This document shows, one piece after another, positions 28,228 through 35,370 of a DNA stretch of 64,000 nt. The notes beneath the pieces are model-generated. The model did no database searches, had not been told where the DNA came from, and saw nothing but the letters and a program-made list of their open reading frames with translations. The number at the start of each line of letters is the position of its first letter. The stretch's first letter is position 1. The stretch comes from Anthropogastromicrobium aceti (GTDB lineage Bacteria; Bacillota; Clostridia; Lachnospirales; Lachnospiraceae), in NCBI RefSeq assembly GCF_025567095.1, contig NZ_JAOQJH010000003.1, one strand, 5' to 3'. A program made the translations under genes and the position numbers.

Positions 28228-29490
28228 ATGGGTATGACGATGACGCAAAAAATTCTGGCTGCAGCAGCAGGGCTGTCAGAGGTAAAGGCCGGACAGCTGA
28301 TTGAGGCAGATCTGAGCCTTGTTTTAGGCAATGACATTACCTCTCCGGTAGCGATCCACGAGATGGAGCGCTTTGACAAAAAGGGAGTATTTGATAAGGA
28401 CAAGATTGCACTAGTACTCGATCATTTTGTTCCGAATAAGGATATCAAGTCTGCCGAGCATTGTAAGTGTGTAAGAGAATTTGCAGGCTGCAACGAAATC
28501 ACAAATTTCTTTGATGTAGGAGAGATGGGAATTGAACATGCACTTCTTCCGGAAAAAGGACTTGTAGTTGCAGGAGACGTTGTAATTGGTGCTGATTCAC
28601 ATACATGTACATATGGTGCGCTTGGCGCATTCTCCACTGGTGTGGGAAGTACAGATATGGCAGCAGGCATGGCAACAGGAAAGGCATGGTTTAAGGTACC
28701 GTCCGCAATCAAATTTGTGCTTACTGGAAAGCCGGCTGAGTATGTAACTGGCAAGGATGTTATCTTACATATTATTGGAATGATCGGTGTTGACGGAGCA
28801 CTGTATCAGTCTATGGAATTTACAGGAGATGGTATTTCTTATCTTTCAATGGATGATCGTCTTTGTATTGCAAATATGGCAATTGAGGCAGGCGGAAAGA
28901 ATGGTATCTTCCCTGTAGACGAGAAGACTATCGCCTATATGAAGGAGCATTCCACAAAGGAATATAAGGTTTACGAGGCAGACGAGGATGCTGAGTATAC
29001 GGCAACATATACTATTGATCTTAGCAGCTTAAAGCCAACAGTATCCTTCCCACATCTGCCAGAGAACACTCATACTATCGATGAGGTAGGCGACATCGCA
29101 ATTGATCAGGTTGTAATCGGTTCATGTACAAATGGACGTATCGAAGATCTGCGTGCAGCAGCAGAGATTTTAAAGGGCAGAAAGGTAAAGAAAGGCCTTC
29201 GCTGCATCGTAATTCCGGCAACACAGGCAATCTATCTTCAGGCAATCGAGGAAGGACTTGTTCAAACCTTCATTCAGGCAGGAGCTGTTGTCAGCACACC
29301 GACCTGTGGACCATGTCTTGGCGGATACATGGGTATTCTGGCTGCGCATGAAAGATGCGTTTCTACCACAAACCGTAACTTTGTAGGACGTATGGGCGAT
29401 GTAACAAGTGAAGTATATCTGGCAAGTCCATATGTTGCAGCAGCAAGTGCTGTAACCGGAAAAATCTCCGGACCAAAGGACGTTTTATAA
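28228..29490 (+). CDS. leuC: 3-isopropylmalate dehydratase large subunit (LeuC)
   Basis: 420 residues, the shorter clostridial/archaeal LeuC form. With LeuD it isomerises 2- to 3-isopropylmalate in leucine synthesis. The [4Fe-4S] ligands are visible in VIGSCTNGRIEDL and PTCGPCLGGY, and the GADSHTCTYGALGAFSTGVGS motif binds substrate. I chose the ATG at 28228 behind AGGAGG (28214-28219); an upstream in-frame start at 28165 lies in the leader. leuD follows after 68 bases. No leuA or leuB is present in the window. Confidence 0.94.
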   Translation: MGMTMTQKILAAAAGLSEVKAGQLIEADLSLVLGNDITSPVAIHEMERFDKKGVFDKDKIALVLDHFVPNKDIKSAEHCKCVREFAGCNEITNFFDVGEMGIEHALLPEKGLVVAGDVVIGADSHTCTYGALGAFSTGVGSTDMAAGMATGKAWFKVPSAIKFVLTGKPAEYVTGKDVILHIIGMIGVDGALYQSMEFTGDGISYLSMDDRLCIANMAIEAGGKNGIFPVDEKTIAYMKEHSTKEYKVYEADEDAEYTATYTIDLSSLKPTVSFPHLPENTHTIDEVGDIAIDQVVIGSCTNGRIEDLRAAAEILKGRKVKKGLRCIVIPATQAIYLQAIEEGLVQTFIQAGAVVSTPTCGPCLGGYMGILAAHERCVSTTNRNFVGRMGDVTSEVYLASPYVAAASAVTGKISGPKDVL

Positions 29491-29558
29491 AGAAGTCTCG
29501 CAGACTGTGACATAAAAACAGCTGGTCAGGCGATTCAGAAAGGTATGGTAAAGAAGAT

Positions 29559-30047
29559 ATGAAAGCAAATGGATGTGTATTTAAATATGGCGACAACGTG
29601 GATACGGATGTAATCATTCCGGCACGTTACTTAAATTCATCAGATCCAGCAGAGCTGGCAAAGCACTGCATGGAGGATATCGATAAGAATTTCGTTTCAA
29701 ATGTAAAGAAGGGTGACATCATCGTTGCGGATAAAAACTTTGGATGCGGCTCCTCAAGAGAGCATGCACCGATTGCAATCAAGGCAGCAGGGGTAAGCTG
29801 TGTAATAGCAGAGACCTTCGCAAGAATTTTCTACCGCAACGCAATCAATATTGGTCTTCCGATCATTGAATGTCCAGAGGCAAGCAAAAAGATCAAGGCA
29901 GGAGATCAGGTAGATATTGATTTTAATACTGGTGTCATTACAGACCAGACGACAGGAGAAACCTTCCAGGGACAGGCATTCCCGCCATTCATGCAGAAAA
30001 TCATCAGTGAGGGCGGCTTGATTAACTACATTAATCACAAAGAATAA
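29559..30047 (+). CDS. leuD: 3-isopropylmalate dehydratase small subunit (LeuD)
   Basis: 162 residues. It is the swivelling domain that completes the IPM isomerase active site with LeuC. The family sequence FKYGDNVDTDVIIPARYLN and the substrate-recognition loop FGCGSSREHAPIAIK are clear. The AGAAAGG upstream is distant (about 15 bases), and a closer AAGAAG may act as ribosome site. It is cotranscribed with leuC. A palindromic repeat and a terminator follow. Confidence 0.94.
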   Translation: MKANGCVFKYGDNVDTDVIIPARYLNSSDPAELAKHCMEDIDKNFVSNVKKGDIIVADKNFGCGSSREHAPIAIKAAGVSCVIAETFARIFYRNAINIGLPIIECPEASKKIKAGDQVDIDFNTGVITDQTTGETFQGQAFPPFMQKIISEGGLINYINHKE

Positions 30048-30049
30048 TT

Positions 30050-30192
30050 GTAACTATTCAGAGCCATGCAAAATTGCTTTCTGTGAATGCTTGCATTCAG
30101 ACAGAATAGCAATTTTATATGGCGAGGTAACCATATGAGCAAAATAGAAGCATCGAAGATGCGATTTTGCGAATAGGGTTCTGAATAGTTAT
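30050..30192. mobile_element. Family-2 MITE-like element, long form
   Basis: 143 bases bounded by GTAACTATTCAG and CTGAATAGTTAT, a 12-base inverted repeat with one end mismatch. The first half carries GCCATGCAAAATTGCTTTCT and GAATGCTTGCATTC, a nested palindrome. A shorter copy with the same ends and core lies at 49668-49731. It starts three bases after leuD. Confidence 0.75.
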
Positions 30193-30212
30193 GAATAAAA
30201 AAACAAAAGTGA

Positions 30213-30246
30213 AAAAAGGCGGACTGAGTCGATCAGCCCGTCTTTT
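30213..30246 (+). terminator. leuCD terminator
   Basis: AAAAAAGGCGGACTGA pairs with TCAGCCCGTCTTTT. Confidence 0.75.
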
Positions 30247-30579
30247 CGCGTTCTTCATCACAAATGTCTTTCATTAGGCATATCTATTTTCATCGTAACA
30301 ACAAAAGATATGTCGAAAAAAGGAAAAATACCCGAAAAACTGGGAAAGAAAAGATGAAAAAAAGCCTGCTTTTTGTCGAATAATAGTGGTCAGACCGCGA
30401 ATCCTGCGAAGCATTTTCCGTGCGTTTTGAAAATAACTTCGTTATAATGTACGTGTGTTGAGACATATAAATAACTAGCTGCAAAAAAAGTTATATACAA
30501 CCAGTTAGCAGAATAACTAGTACATGCAGCAGCCGCTATGGTACCAGCAGCTGCGAATAAAAAGCAGGAGGAATCAAAA
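30247..30579. other. Intergenic stretch before ssb-like gene
   Basis: No gene seen. An extended -10-like TTATAATG at 30440-30447 may be part of the promoter of the next gene; no good -35 box. Short direct repeats of ATAACTAG occur near 30471 and 30512. Confidence 0.35.
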
Positions 30580-31215
30580 ATGCCAGAAAGAAACGCAGAA
30601 AATAACAGAGTCAGTGTCATTGGAGTTGTCGTGTCAGGGTTTGAGTTTAGCCATGAGGTCTTTGGGGAGAGCTTTTACATAATGGAGCTGTCAGTAAATC
30701 GCTTAAGCGATCAGTCTGATACGATCCCTGTGATGATTTCAGAGCGTCTTATCGATATCAATCAGGATTACAGAGGACGCACAATGGAAGCAATCGGACA
30801 GTTTCGTTCTTATAATCGTCATGAGGGGACGAGAAATCGTCTTGTGCTCTCTGTGTTTGTCAGAGAATATCATTTCATGGAGGCATTTACAGATTATACG
30901 AAGACAAATCAGATCATGCTTGACGGGTACATCTGTAAACCGCCGGTGTATAGAAAGACACCGCTTGGACGTGAGATCGCAGATCTTCTGGTAGCAGTCA
31001 ACCGCCCTTACAGCAAGAGTGATTATATTCCCTGTATTGCATGGGGACGAAACGCCCGCTATGTGTCCACTTTTGAGGTTGGCACCAGACTTCGCGTGTG
31101 GGGCCGTGTTCAGAGCAGAGAGTATATGAAAAAGATAAGCGAGACTGAGAGTGAGAAACGAATTGCATATGAAGTTTCCGTAAGTAAATTAGAATATGTC
31201 GAACAGAAGGGTTGA
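30580..31215 (+). CDS. Single-strand DNA-binding protein with two OB folds
   Basis: 211 residues. The second half (~residues 105-190) is a textbook SSB OB fold: NQIMLDGYICKPPVYRKTPLG, then DLLVAVNRPYSKSDYIPCIAWG and GTRLRVWGRVQSREY. The first half (~8-100) looks like a more divergent OB repeat with NRVSVIGVVVSGFEF, IMELSVNRLS and GRTMEAIGQFRSYN. A two-OB SSB would act as a dimer, as in Deinococcus, rather than a tetramer. It lacks the acidic partner-binding tail of replicative SSB, so it may be an accessory SSB. I chose the ATG at 30580, 8 bases after GGAGG. The dapA promoter -35 box overlaps its stop codon. Confidence 0.8.
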   Translation: MPERNAENNRVSVIGVVVSGFEFSHEVFGESFYIMELSVNRLSDQSDTIPVMISERLIDINQDYRGRTMEAIGQFRSYNRHEGTRNRLVLSVFVREYHFMEAFTDYTKTNQIMLDGYICKPPVYRKTPLGREIADLLVAVNRPYSKSDYIPCIAWGRNARYVSTFEVGTRLRVWGRVQSREYMKKISETESEKRIAYEVSVSKLEYVEQKG

Positions 31216-31240
31216 CAGCACTGTAAAATTGATGTACACT
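31212..31240 (+). promoter_or_regulatory. dapA-dapB promoter
   Basis: TTGACA, 17-base spacer, TACACT. The TGA in the -35 box is the stop codon of the upstream ssb-like gene. Confidence 0.75.
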
Positions 31241-31254
31241 AAAGAAAATTCATA

Positions 31255-31432
31255 CAAAAGGTAGAGGTTGCGCTACTGATGAGTAGGCTGATGGATGCAG
31301 GCAAGAGCAAGGGAAGTTAGCTAAAAGGCATTGGCGCCGAAAGAATGGCTGTGCAAAGGCTGTTCTTGGGCATATATCGAATAGGTATATGACTGTCATC
31401 TGTTCACAGATGGGGAGCTACTAAGGGAAATA
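31255..31432 (+). ncRNA. Lysine riboswitch (L box) upstream of dapA
   Basis: Conserved blocks are in order: AGGTAGAGGTTGCGCTACTG, GAGTAGGCTG, GGAAGTTAGCTAAAAGGC, GGCGCCGAAAGAA, TGTTCTTGGGC, GACTGTCATCTGTTC and GATGGGGAGCTACT, which closes on the opening strand to form P1. This fits the five-helix lysine aptamer. It is followed by a terminator at 31451-31476, so lysine is predicted to stop transcription before dapA. Confidence 0.92.
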
Positions 31433-31450
31433 GAAAAAGAAAACCTTATG

Positions 31451-31476
31451 AGCCGGCCGCATGTGACCGGCTTTTT
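31451..31476 (+). terminator. Riboswitch-controlled terminator
   Basis: AGCCGG pairs with CCGGCT followed by TTTTTC, the expression platform of the lysine riboswitch. Confidence 0.85.
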
Positions 31477-31554
31477 CTTTGGAGAAATCCCAAGACACTC
31501 TGGTGGCTGCATTTGAATAGAGTATTACCTGAATCAAGAAAGGATGGTATTATT

Positions 31555-32439
31555 ATGCCAATATTTAAGGGAGCAGGAGTTGCAATCGTCACTCCATTTA
31601 CACAGGATGACAAGGTTAATTTTGAAGAACTGGGAAAAATGATTGATTTCCAGATTGCCGGAGGAACAGATGCGATCATCATCTGCGGAACAACAGGTGA
31701 ATCTTCCACATTGACTCATGAAGAGCATGATGCATGTATCAAGTTTGCTGTTGAGCATACAGCAGGCAGAGTTCCTGTTATTGCAGGTACAGGATCAAAC
31801 TCCACAGCAGAGGCAATTCGTTTGTCCACACATGCACAGAATAACGGTGCAGATGCGCTGCTTCTTGTAACACCATATTATAACAAGGCAACACAGAAGG
31901 GTCTGATTCAGCATTATACTGCAATTGCAAACAGCGTAGATCTGCCAATCATTCTGTACAACGTGCCGTCACGTACAGGTGTTAACATTTTGCCGCAGAC
32001 TGCTGTTACACTGGCAAAGAATGTAAAGAATATTGTAGCAGTCAAAGAAGCAAGCGGAAATATCTCTCAGGTAGCAGAGCTTGCCGCACTTGCAGACGGC
32101 TGCATCGATATCTACTCTGGAAATGATGATCAGGTTGTTCCGCTTCTGTCACTTGGAGGTGTGGGTGTTATCTCCGTTTTATCAAATGTAATGCCTAAGC
32201 TGACACATGATATGGTTATGAGCTACTTAAACGGTGATGTAAAGTTAAGCCGTCAGCTTCAGCTGTCTGTTATGAACTTAAATAAGGCACTTTTCTGTGA
32301 AGTAAATCCTATTCCGGTAAAGGAAGCACTGAATATGATGGGATGGAATGCAGGTGCAGTACGTTCTCCTCTGTGTGAGATGGAGCCGCAGCATAAGGAA
32401 CTGCTTCGTAAAGAATTAGCGGCAATGAAGCTGATTTAA
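31555..32439 (+). CDS. dapA: 4-hydroxy-tetrahydrodipicolinate synthase (DapA)
   Basis: 294 residues, class I aldolase fold. It condenses pyruvate with aspartate semialdehyde, first committed step to lysine and diaminopimelate. Seen are AIVTPFTQDDKVNFE, the GTTGESSTLTHEEH motif, the catalytic tyrosine in LYNVPSRTG and the Schiff-base lysine in IVAVKEASGN. I chose the ATG at 31555, after AAGAAAGGA; a TTG 42 bases upstream in frame is implausible. It is controlled by the lysine riboswitch and cotranscribed with dapB. Confidence 0.96.
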   Translation: MPIFKGAGVAIVTPFTQDDKVNFEELGKMIDFQIAGGTDAIIICGTTGESSTLTHEEHDACIKFAVEHTAGRVPVIAGTGSNSTAEAIRLSTHAQNNGADALLLVTPYYNKATQKGLIQHYTAIANSVDLPIILYNVPSRTGVNILPQTAVTLAKNVKNIVAVKEASGNISQVAELAALADGCIDIYSGNDDQVVPLLSLGGVGVISVLSNVMPKLTHDMVMSYLNGDVKLSRQLQLSVMNLNKALFCEVNPIPVKEALNMMGWNAGAVRSPLCEMEPQHKELLRKELAAMKLI

Positions 32440-32478
32440 AACTGATCTGAAACTGACCTTAAGACGGAGGAACAAACG

Positions 32479-33234
32479 ATGGTACGTATTATTTTAAACG
32501 GATGCAATGGTGCAATGGGCAAGATGTTAGCTAATATCATTGCACAGGATGAGCAGGCACAGGTTGTGGCTGGAATTGATATCACTCAGGCAGCCGATAC
32601 ACCATTTCCTGTATTTGAATCTATCAAGGAGTGTGATGTAGAGGCTGATGCACTGATTGATTTTACCGTTTCAAAAATTACAGATATGGTATTAGATCAG
32701 TGTGCACAAAAAGGACTTGCACTAGTTCTTGCAACAACAGGACTTTCCGATGAGCAGCTTGCTCATGTGCAGGAGGCAGGAAAAACAATTCCGATTGTAC
32801 AGTCCTACAACATGTCTCTTGGAATCAATACACTTGCAAAGATCGTAGAGCTTATTACGCCTGTACTTGCAGACGCTGGATTTGATATCGAGATCGTAGA
32901 GCGCCATCACAGACGCAAGCTTGATGCACCAAGTGGTACAGCAATCATGCTCGGAAACGCAGCAAACAAATCATTAAATGGTGAATATCATTTTGTATTT
33001 GACCGCAGTGAAAGACGCGAGAAGAGAGATCCAAAGGAGATCGGATTCTCAGCAGTCAGAGGTGGAACCATCGTAGGCGTACATGATGTAATTTACGCAG
33101 GAGAGGATGAGGTAATCGAACTGAACCATCAGGCATTCTCCAGAGGTGTATTTGCAAAGGGCGCTGTCCAGGCAGCAAAGTTTCTGCAGGGAAAAGAGCC
33201 AGGTGTATATACCATGCGCGATGTAATTGGATAA
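32479..33234 (+). CDS. dapB: 4-hydroxy-tetrahydrodipicolinate reductase (DapB)
   Basis: 251 residues. It reduces the DapA product with NAD(P)H in the lysine/diaminopimelate pathway. The dinucleotide-binding start ILNGCNGAMGKML and the family signature VERHHRRKLDAPSGTA (catalytic histidines and lysine) are clear, as is the C-terminal tetramerisation segment. A GGAGG ribosome site lies 10 bases upstream. It follows dapA by 39 bases under the same riboswitch. A palindromic repeat element begins two bases after its stop codon. Confidence 0.96.
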   Translation: MVRIILNGCNGAMGKMLANIIAQDEQAQVVAGIDITQAADTPFPVFESIKECDVEADALIDFTVSKITDMVLDQCAQKGLALVLATTGLSDEQLAHVQEAGKTIPIVQSYNMSLGINTLAKIVELITPVLADAGFDIEIVERHHRRKLDAPSGTAIMLGNAANKSLNGEYHFVFDRSERREKRDPKEIGFSAVRGGTIVGVHDVIYAGEDEVIELNHQAFSRGVFAKGAVQAAKFLQGKEPGVYTMRDVIG

Positions 33235-33235
33235 T

Positions 33236-33410
33236 ATGATACCAGGGTCAAAAGGTCAGAAATCCGATGCAAGCTCGCTTGCAAGAGGATTTTTGATCTC
33301 TTGACTCGCCAAAAACATGAGTAAGTAGCCATTTTTTGAAGAAAAATGAGCGGATTACGAATGTTTTTGAAGATTGCGGGAGTGCAAAGCACGTAGCAAT
33401 CTGGTATCAT
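33236..33410. mobile_element. Family-3 MITE-like element
   Basis: 175 bases bounded by a perfect 10-base inverted repeat, ATGATACCAG and CTGGTATCAT. Inside are further palindromes (GCAAGCTCGCTTGC, and CATTTTTTGAAGAAAAATG). No coding capacity. A 30-base internal piece recurs at 50787-50815, and a solo end-like sequence at 49875-49884. Confidence 0.72.
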
Positions 33411-33413
33411 TAG

Positions 33414-33442
33414 AAAGCCCCGGGCAGAGCCCGGGGCTTTTT
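33414..33442 (+). terminator. Terminator after dapB and repeat element
   Basis: AAAGCCCCGGGC pairs with GCCCGGGGCTTTTTT. The symmetric A/T tracts could also serve the convergent Cys-rich gene. Confidence 0.92.
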
Positions 33443-33462
33443 TCATGTCAGTGGTATGATAA

Positions 33463-33690
33463 TCAGAAGCCGCATCCACAGCAGCTAAGTAACAGGATCC
33501 AGATCAGGGCATCACAGCCACAGCCGTTTCCATTGTTAAAGAAGCCATTGCCGCCGCCGCATCCGCAGCCATCATTGTTATTCCATCCACCACAGAATAA
33601 CAGGATAAGGATGATCCACATGCAATTGCATCCGCCAGAAGTAGTTGTCTGTGTGCATCCGCCGCAGTTTGTTGCTGCCAAATCACTCAT
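33463..33690 (-). CDS. Cys/Gly-rich small protein (HCB protein 13-like)
   Basis: 75 residues. It begins MSDLAATNCGGC, has two hydrophobic patches (MWIILILLFCGG and ALIWILLLSCCG) and otherwise consists mostly of glycine, cysteine and asparagine (GCGCGGGNGFFNN). It resembles clostridial proteins carried in databases as 'chorion class high-cysteine HCB protein 13', whose function is unknown. I chose the ATG at 33690 because GGAGGT lies six bases before it; an ATG seven codons upstream lacks such a site. The alternation of short membrane-like patches with cysteine clusters could suit a metal-binding or disulphide-linked envelope peptide. Confidence 0.72.
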   Translation of the reverse strand: MSDLAATNCGGCTQTTTSGGCNCMWIILILLFCGGWNNNDGCGCGGGNGFFNNGNGCGCDALIWILLLSCCGCGF

Positions 33691-33746
33691 AGAAGATACC
33701 TCCAAAATCATTTACAGTGTATCTTATGCGTCATAGTCTCAAGGAG

Positions 33747-34709
33747 TTACACTTTTTTATTTTTCTTTCGCCGTTTCTGTAATAATGAGGAAACCTCGCA
33801 GAATATATCTTCACTGATCAAAGCAGGATGAGCATTAGGATAAATGATCCATTCAGTGCTTGACAGCTTAATGCGTTTTTTGCTCTTAGCACTTTCCTTT
33901 TTTGTAGTTCCCTGAATAAGCGTACCAGTATAGACGGGATTAGTTAGAATATGGCGCACACTTGAGGCAGACCATTTTGGAATTTTGCCGTCAGCTTCAT
34001 CTGTGATTTTATTTTTAGAAAAAGGTGTCTGAAATAAAATGCCCTGTTGGATCTTATAAAAGCATGGCGGCATAACCTGCTTTTTAGTGAGCAAAGAAGC
34101 GATTTTTGAAAGACTAAATCCATCAAGATAAAGCTGATAAATTTCCCGTACAACGGCGGCAGCAGGCGGATCAGGAATTAAGCTGTGCAAATGGGCAGGG
34201 TCCTTTGTATAGCCATAACAAGCAAATGAGCCAATAAACTGGCCACGCATCATCTTATCGCGAAGAATCTGGCGAATATTATCGGAAAGATCCTCGCTGT
34301 ACCATTCATTAATCAGCCCATTTATCTGTCGAAGCCGTAAATTTTTCATGTCATTTGTATCAACACCATCACAAATTCCAATCAAACGGACATGCCAAAG
34401 AGGAAACACTTCATTTAAATAATATTGAGCCGTCTCCATATCCCTGGTAAAACGTGACTGGTTTTTGCAAAGAATCGTGTCAAAACGCCCACAGCGAGCA
34501 TCCTCAATCATGCGGCAAAAAGCAGGACGTGTATTATCGAGTCCAGAATAATTTTCATCCACATACATACAATAGACAGAGAATCCATTTTTCTTCGCAT
34601 ATTCGCAAAGCAGCTTCTGCTGATTTTGAATGCTTTCGCTTACCTCATCACAAGCCAGATTGTCATCCTCGCGGGAAAGACGGCAGTAAATAGCAGCCCT
34701 TTTCTCCAT
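33747..34709 (-). CDS. Serine recombinase, short form
   Basis: 320 residues. The N-terminal resolvase domain has the catalytic serine S12 in AIYCRLSRED, the YVDENYSGLDNTRPAF segment and the arginines of QSRFTRDM. A recombinase domain follows (~residues 155-300), with GYTKDP, EIYQLYLDGFS and NPVYTGTLIQG. Large serine integrases normally continue with a zinc ribbon and coiled coil to about 500 residues; this one ends in a basic tail (LQKRRKKNKKV). It is thus naturally short or 3'-truncated. ATG 34709 is 8 bases from GAGGAG. No attachment sites or cargo were recognised around it. Confidence 0.85.
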   Translation of the reverse strand: MEKRAAIYCRLSREDDNLACDEVSESIQNQQKLLCEYAKKNGFSVYCMYVDENYSGLDNTRPAFCRMIEDARCGRFDTILCKNQSRFTRDMETAQYYLNEVFPLWHVRLIGICDGVDTNDMKNLRLRQINGLINEWYSEDLSDNIRQILRDKMMRGQFIGSFACYGYTKDPAHLHSLIPDPPAAAVVREIYQLYLDGFSLSKIASLLTKKQVMPPCFYKIQQGILFQTPFSKNKITDEADGKIPKWSASSVRHILTNPVYTGTLIQGTTKKESAKSKKRIKLSSTEWIIYPNAHPALISEDIFCEVSSLLQKRRKKNKKV

Positions 34710-34767
34710 CCGCATAGCTCCTCTTTTACCCCTTTTTATCAGATTATGAAAATATACAAATAAACGT

Positions 34768-34990
34768 GTTATAGTTCATGGATAAGTCAATTAGCACTAA
34801 GGTGTAATGGTTTCACTTGATATATGTTTACAATATGCCAAAGCCCGAAGGTGAATGGATTTCACGAGCCGGACACTTGGAGCAGGCCTTTCAAAATAAT
34901 GTATAATAAGAAAGAACATAATAGGAGCCTGCGGAGTTTGGTCCGGCGACGAAACCATTACACCGAAGGGCTCTTGTAATACAATTGCGA
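34768..34990. mobile_element. Family-1 MITE-like element, rearranged copy (reverse orientation)
   Basis: Reverse-complement copy of the element at 27858: it starts GTTATAGTTCATGGATAAG, then carries the conserved core (CACGAGCCGGACACTTGGAG ... CTCCGCAGG region ... CGACGAAACCATTACACCGA) with about 90 percent identity by eye. An extra ~35 bases repeats part of the other end. The terminal repeat at the right is degraded. It lies just upstream of the metal-ATPase promoter. Confidence 0.65.
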
Positions 34991-35010
34991 AAAAATTTCA
35001 ATAATAGCCC

Positions 35011-35039
35011 TTGACATATGGCGCAAAAAAAGGTATAGT
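35011..35039 (+). promoter_or_regulatory. Promoter of HMA protein/P1B-ATPase operon
   Basis: Consensus TTGACA, 17-base spacer, TATAGT. Confidence 0.8.
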
Positions 35040-35049
35040 TAAATCAACG

Positions 35050-35067
35050 ATTAAACAATTGTTTAAT
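35050..35067 (+). promoter_or_regulatory. Palindromic operator of metal-ATPase operon
   Basis: A perfect 18-base palindrome, ATTAAACAATTGTTTAAT, lies over the predicted transcription start. This is the place and type of site used by ArsR/SmtB-family metal sensors. No such regulator gene is in the window, so it must act from elsewhere. Confidence 0.65.
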
Positions 35068-35120
35068 TGAAAGAGAGCGAAACAATACGCCAAAACAAAA
35101 AAGAAAGGATGGCAAACATT

Positions 35121-35339
35121 ATGAGAAAGACATTCGAGTTAGAGGATTTAGACTGCGCAAACTGCGCTGCAAAGATGGAGGAGGCAATCAAGAAGCTTCC
35201 TGGTGTAAAGAGAGTTTCTGTAAACTTCATGACACAGAAGATGATTTTAGATGCTGAGGACAGCCAGTTTGATGAAATACTGCAGGCAGCAGTAAAGTGC
35301 ATTGCAAAGGTAGAGCCAGACTGCAGAGTAGTTCTGTAA
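35121..35339 (+). CDS. Heavy-metal-associated (HMA) domain protein
   Basis: 72 residues, a single ferredoxin-like HMA domain with the metal-binding motif D-C-A-N-C (LEDLDCANCAAKMEEAI) and the usual following sequence (GVKRVSVNFMTQKMIL). It likely hands Zn, Cd or Pb to the ATPase encoded next, or replaces the N-terminal HMA domain that this ATPase lacks. I chose the ATG at 35121, about 12 bases from the AGAAAGGA site; an ATG at 35109 touches that site and is unlikely. Confidence 0.88.
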   Translation: MRKTFELEDLDCANCAAKMEEAIKKLPGVKRVSVNFMTQKMILDAEDSQFDEILQAAVKCIAKVEPDCRVVL

Positions 35340-35370
35340 GCACACAAAAAGTGAAAGAAGTGGTTTAGTT

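Noticed and set aside
33374..33736. Plus-strand frame of 120 codons over the Cys-rich gene
   Set aside because: It crosses a strong terminator and gives Pro/His-rich nonsense opposite a well-started minus-strand gene.
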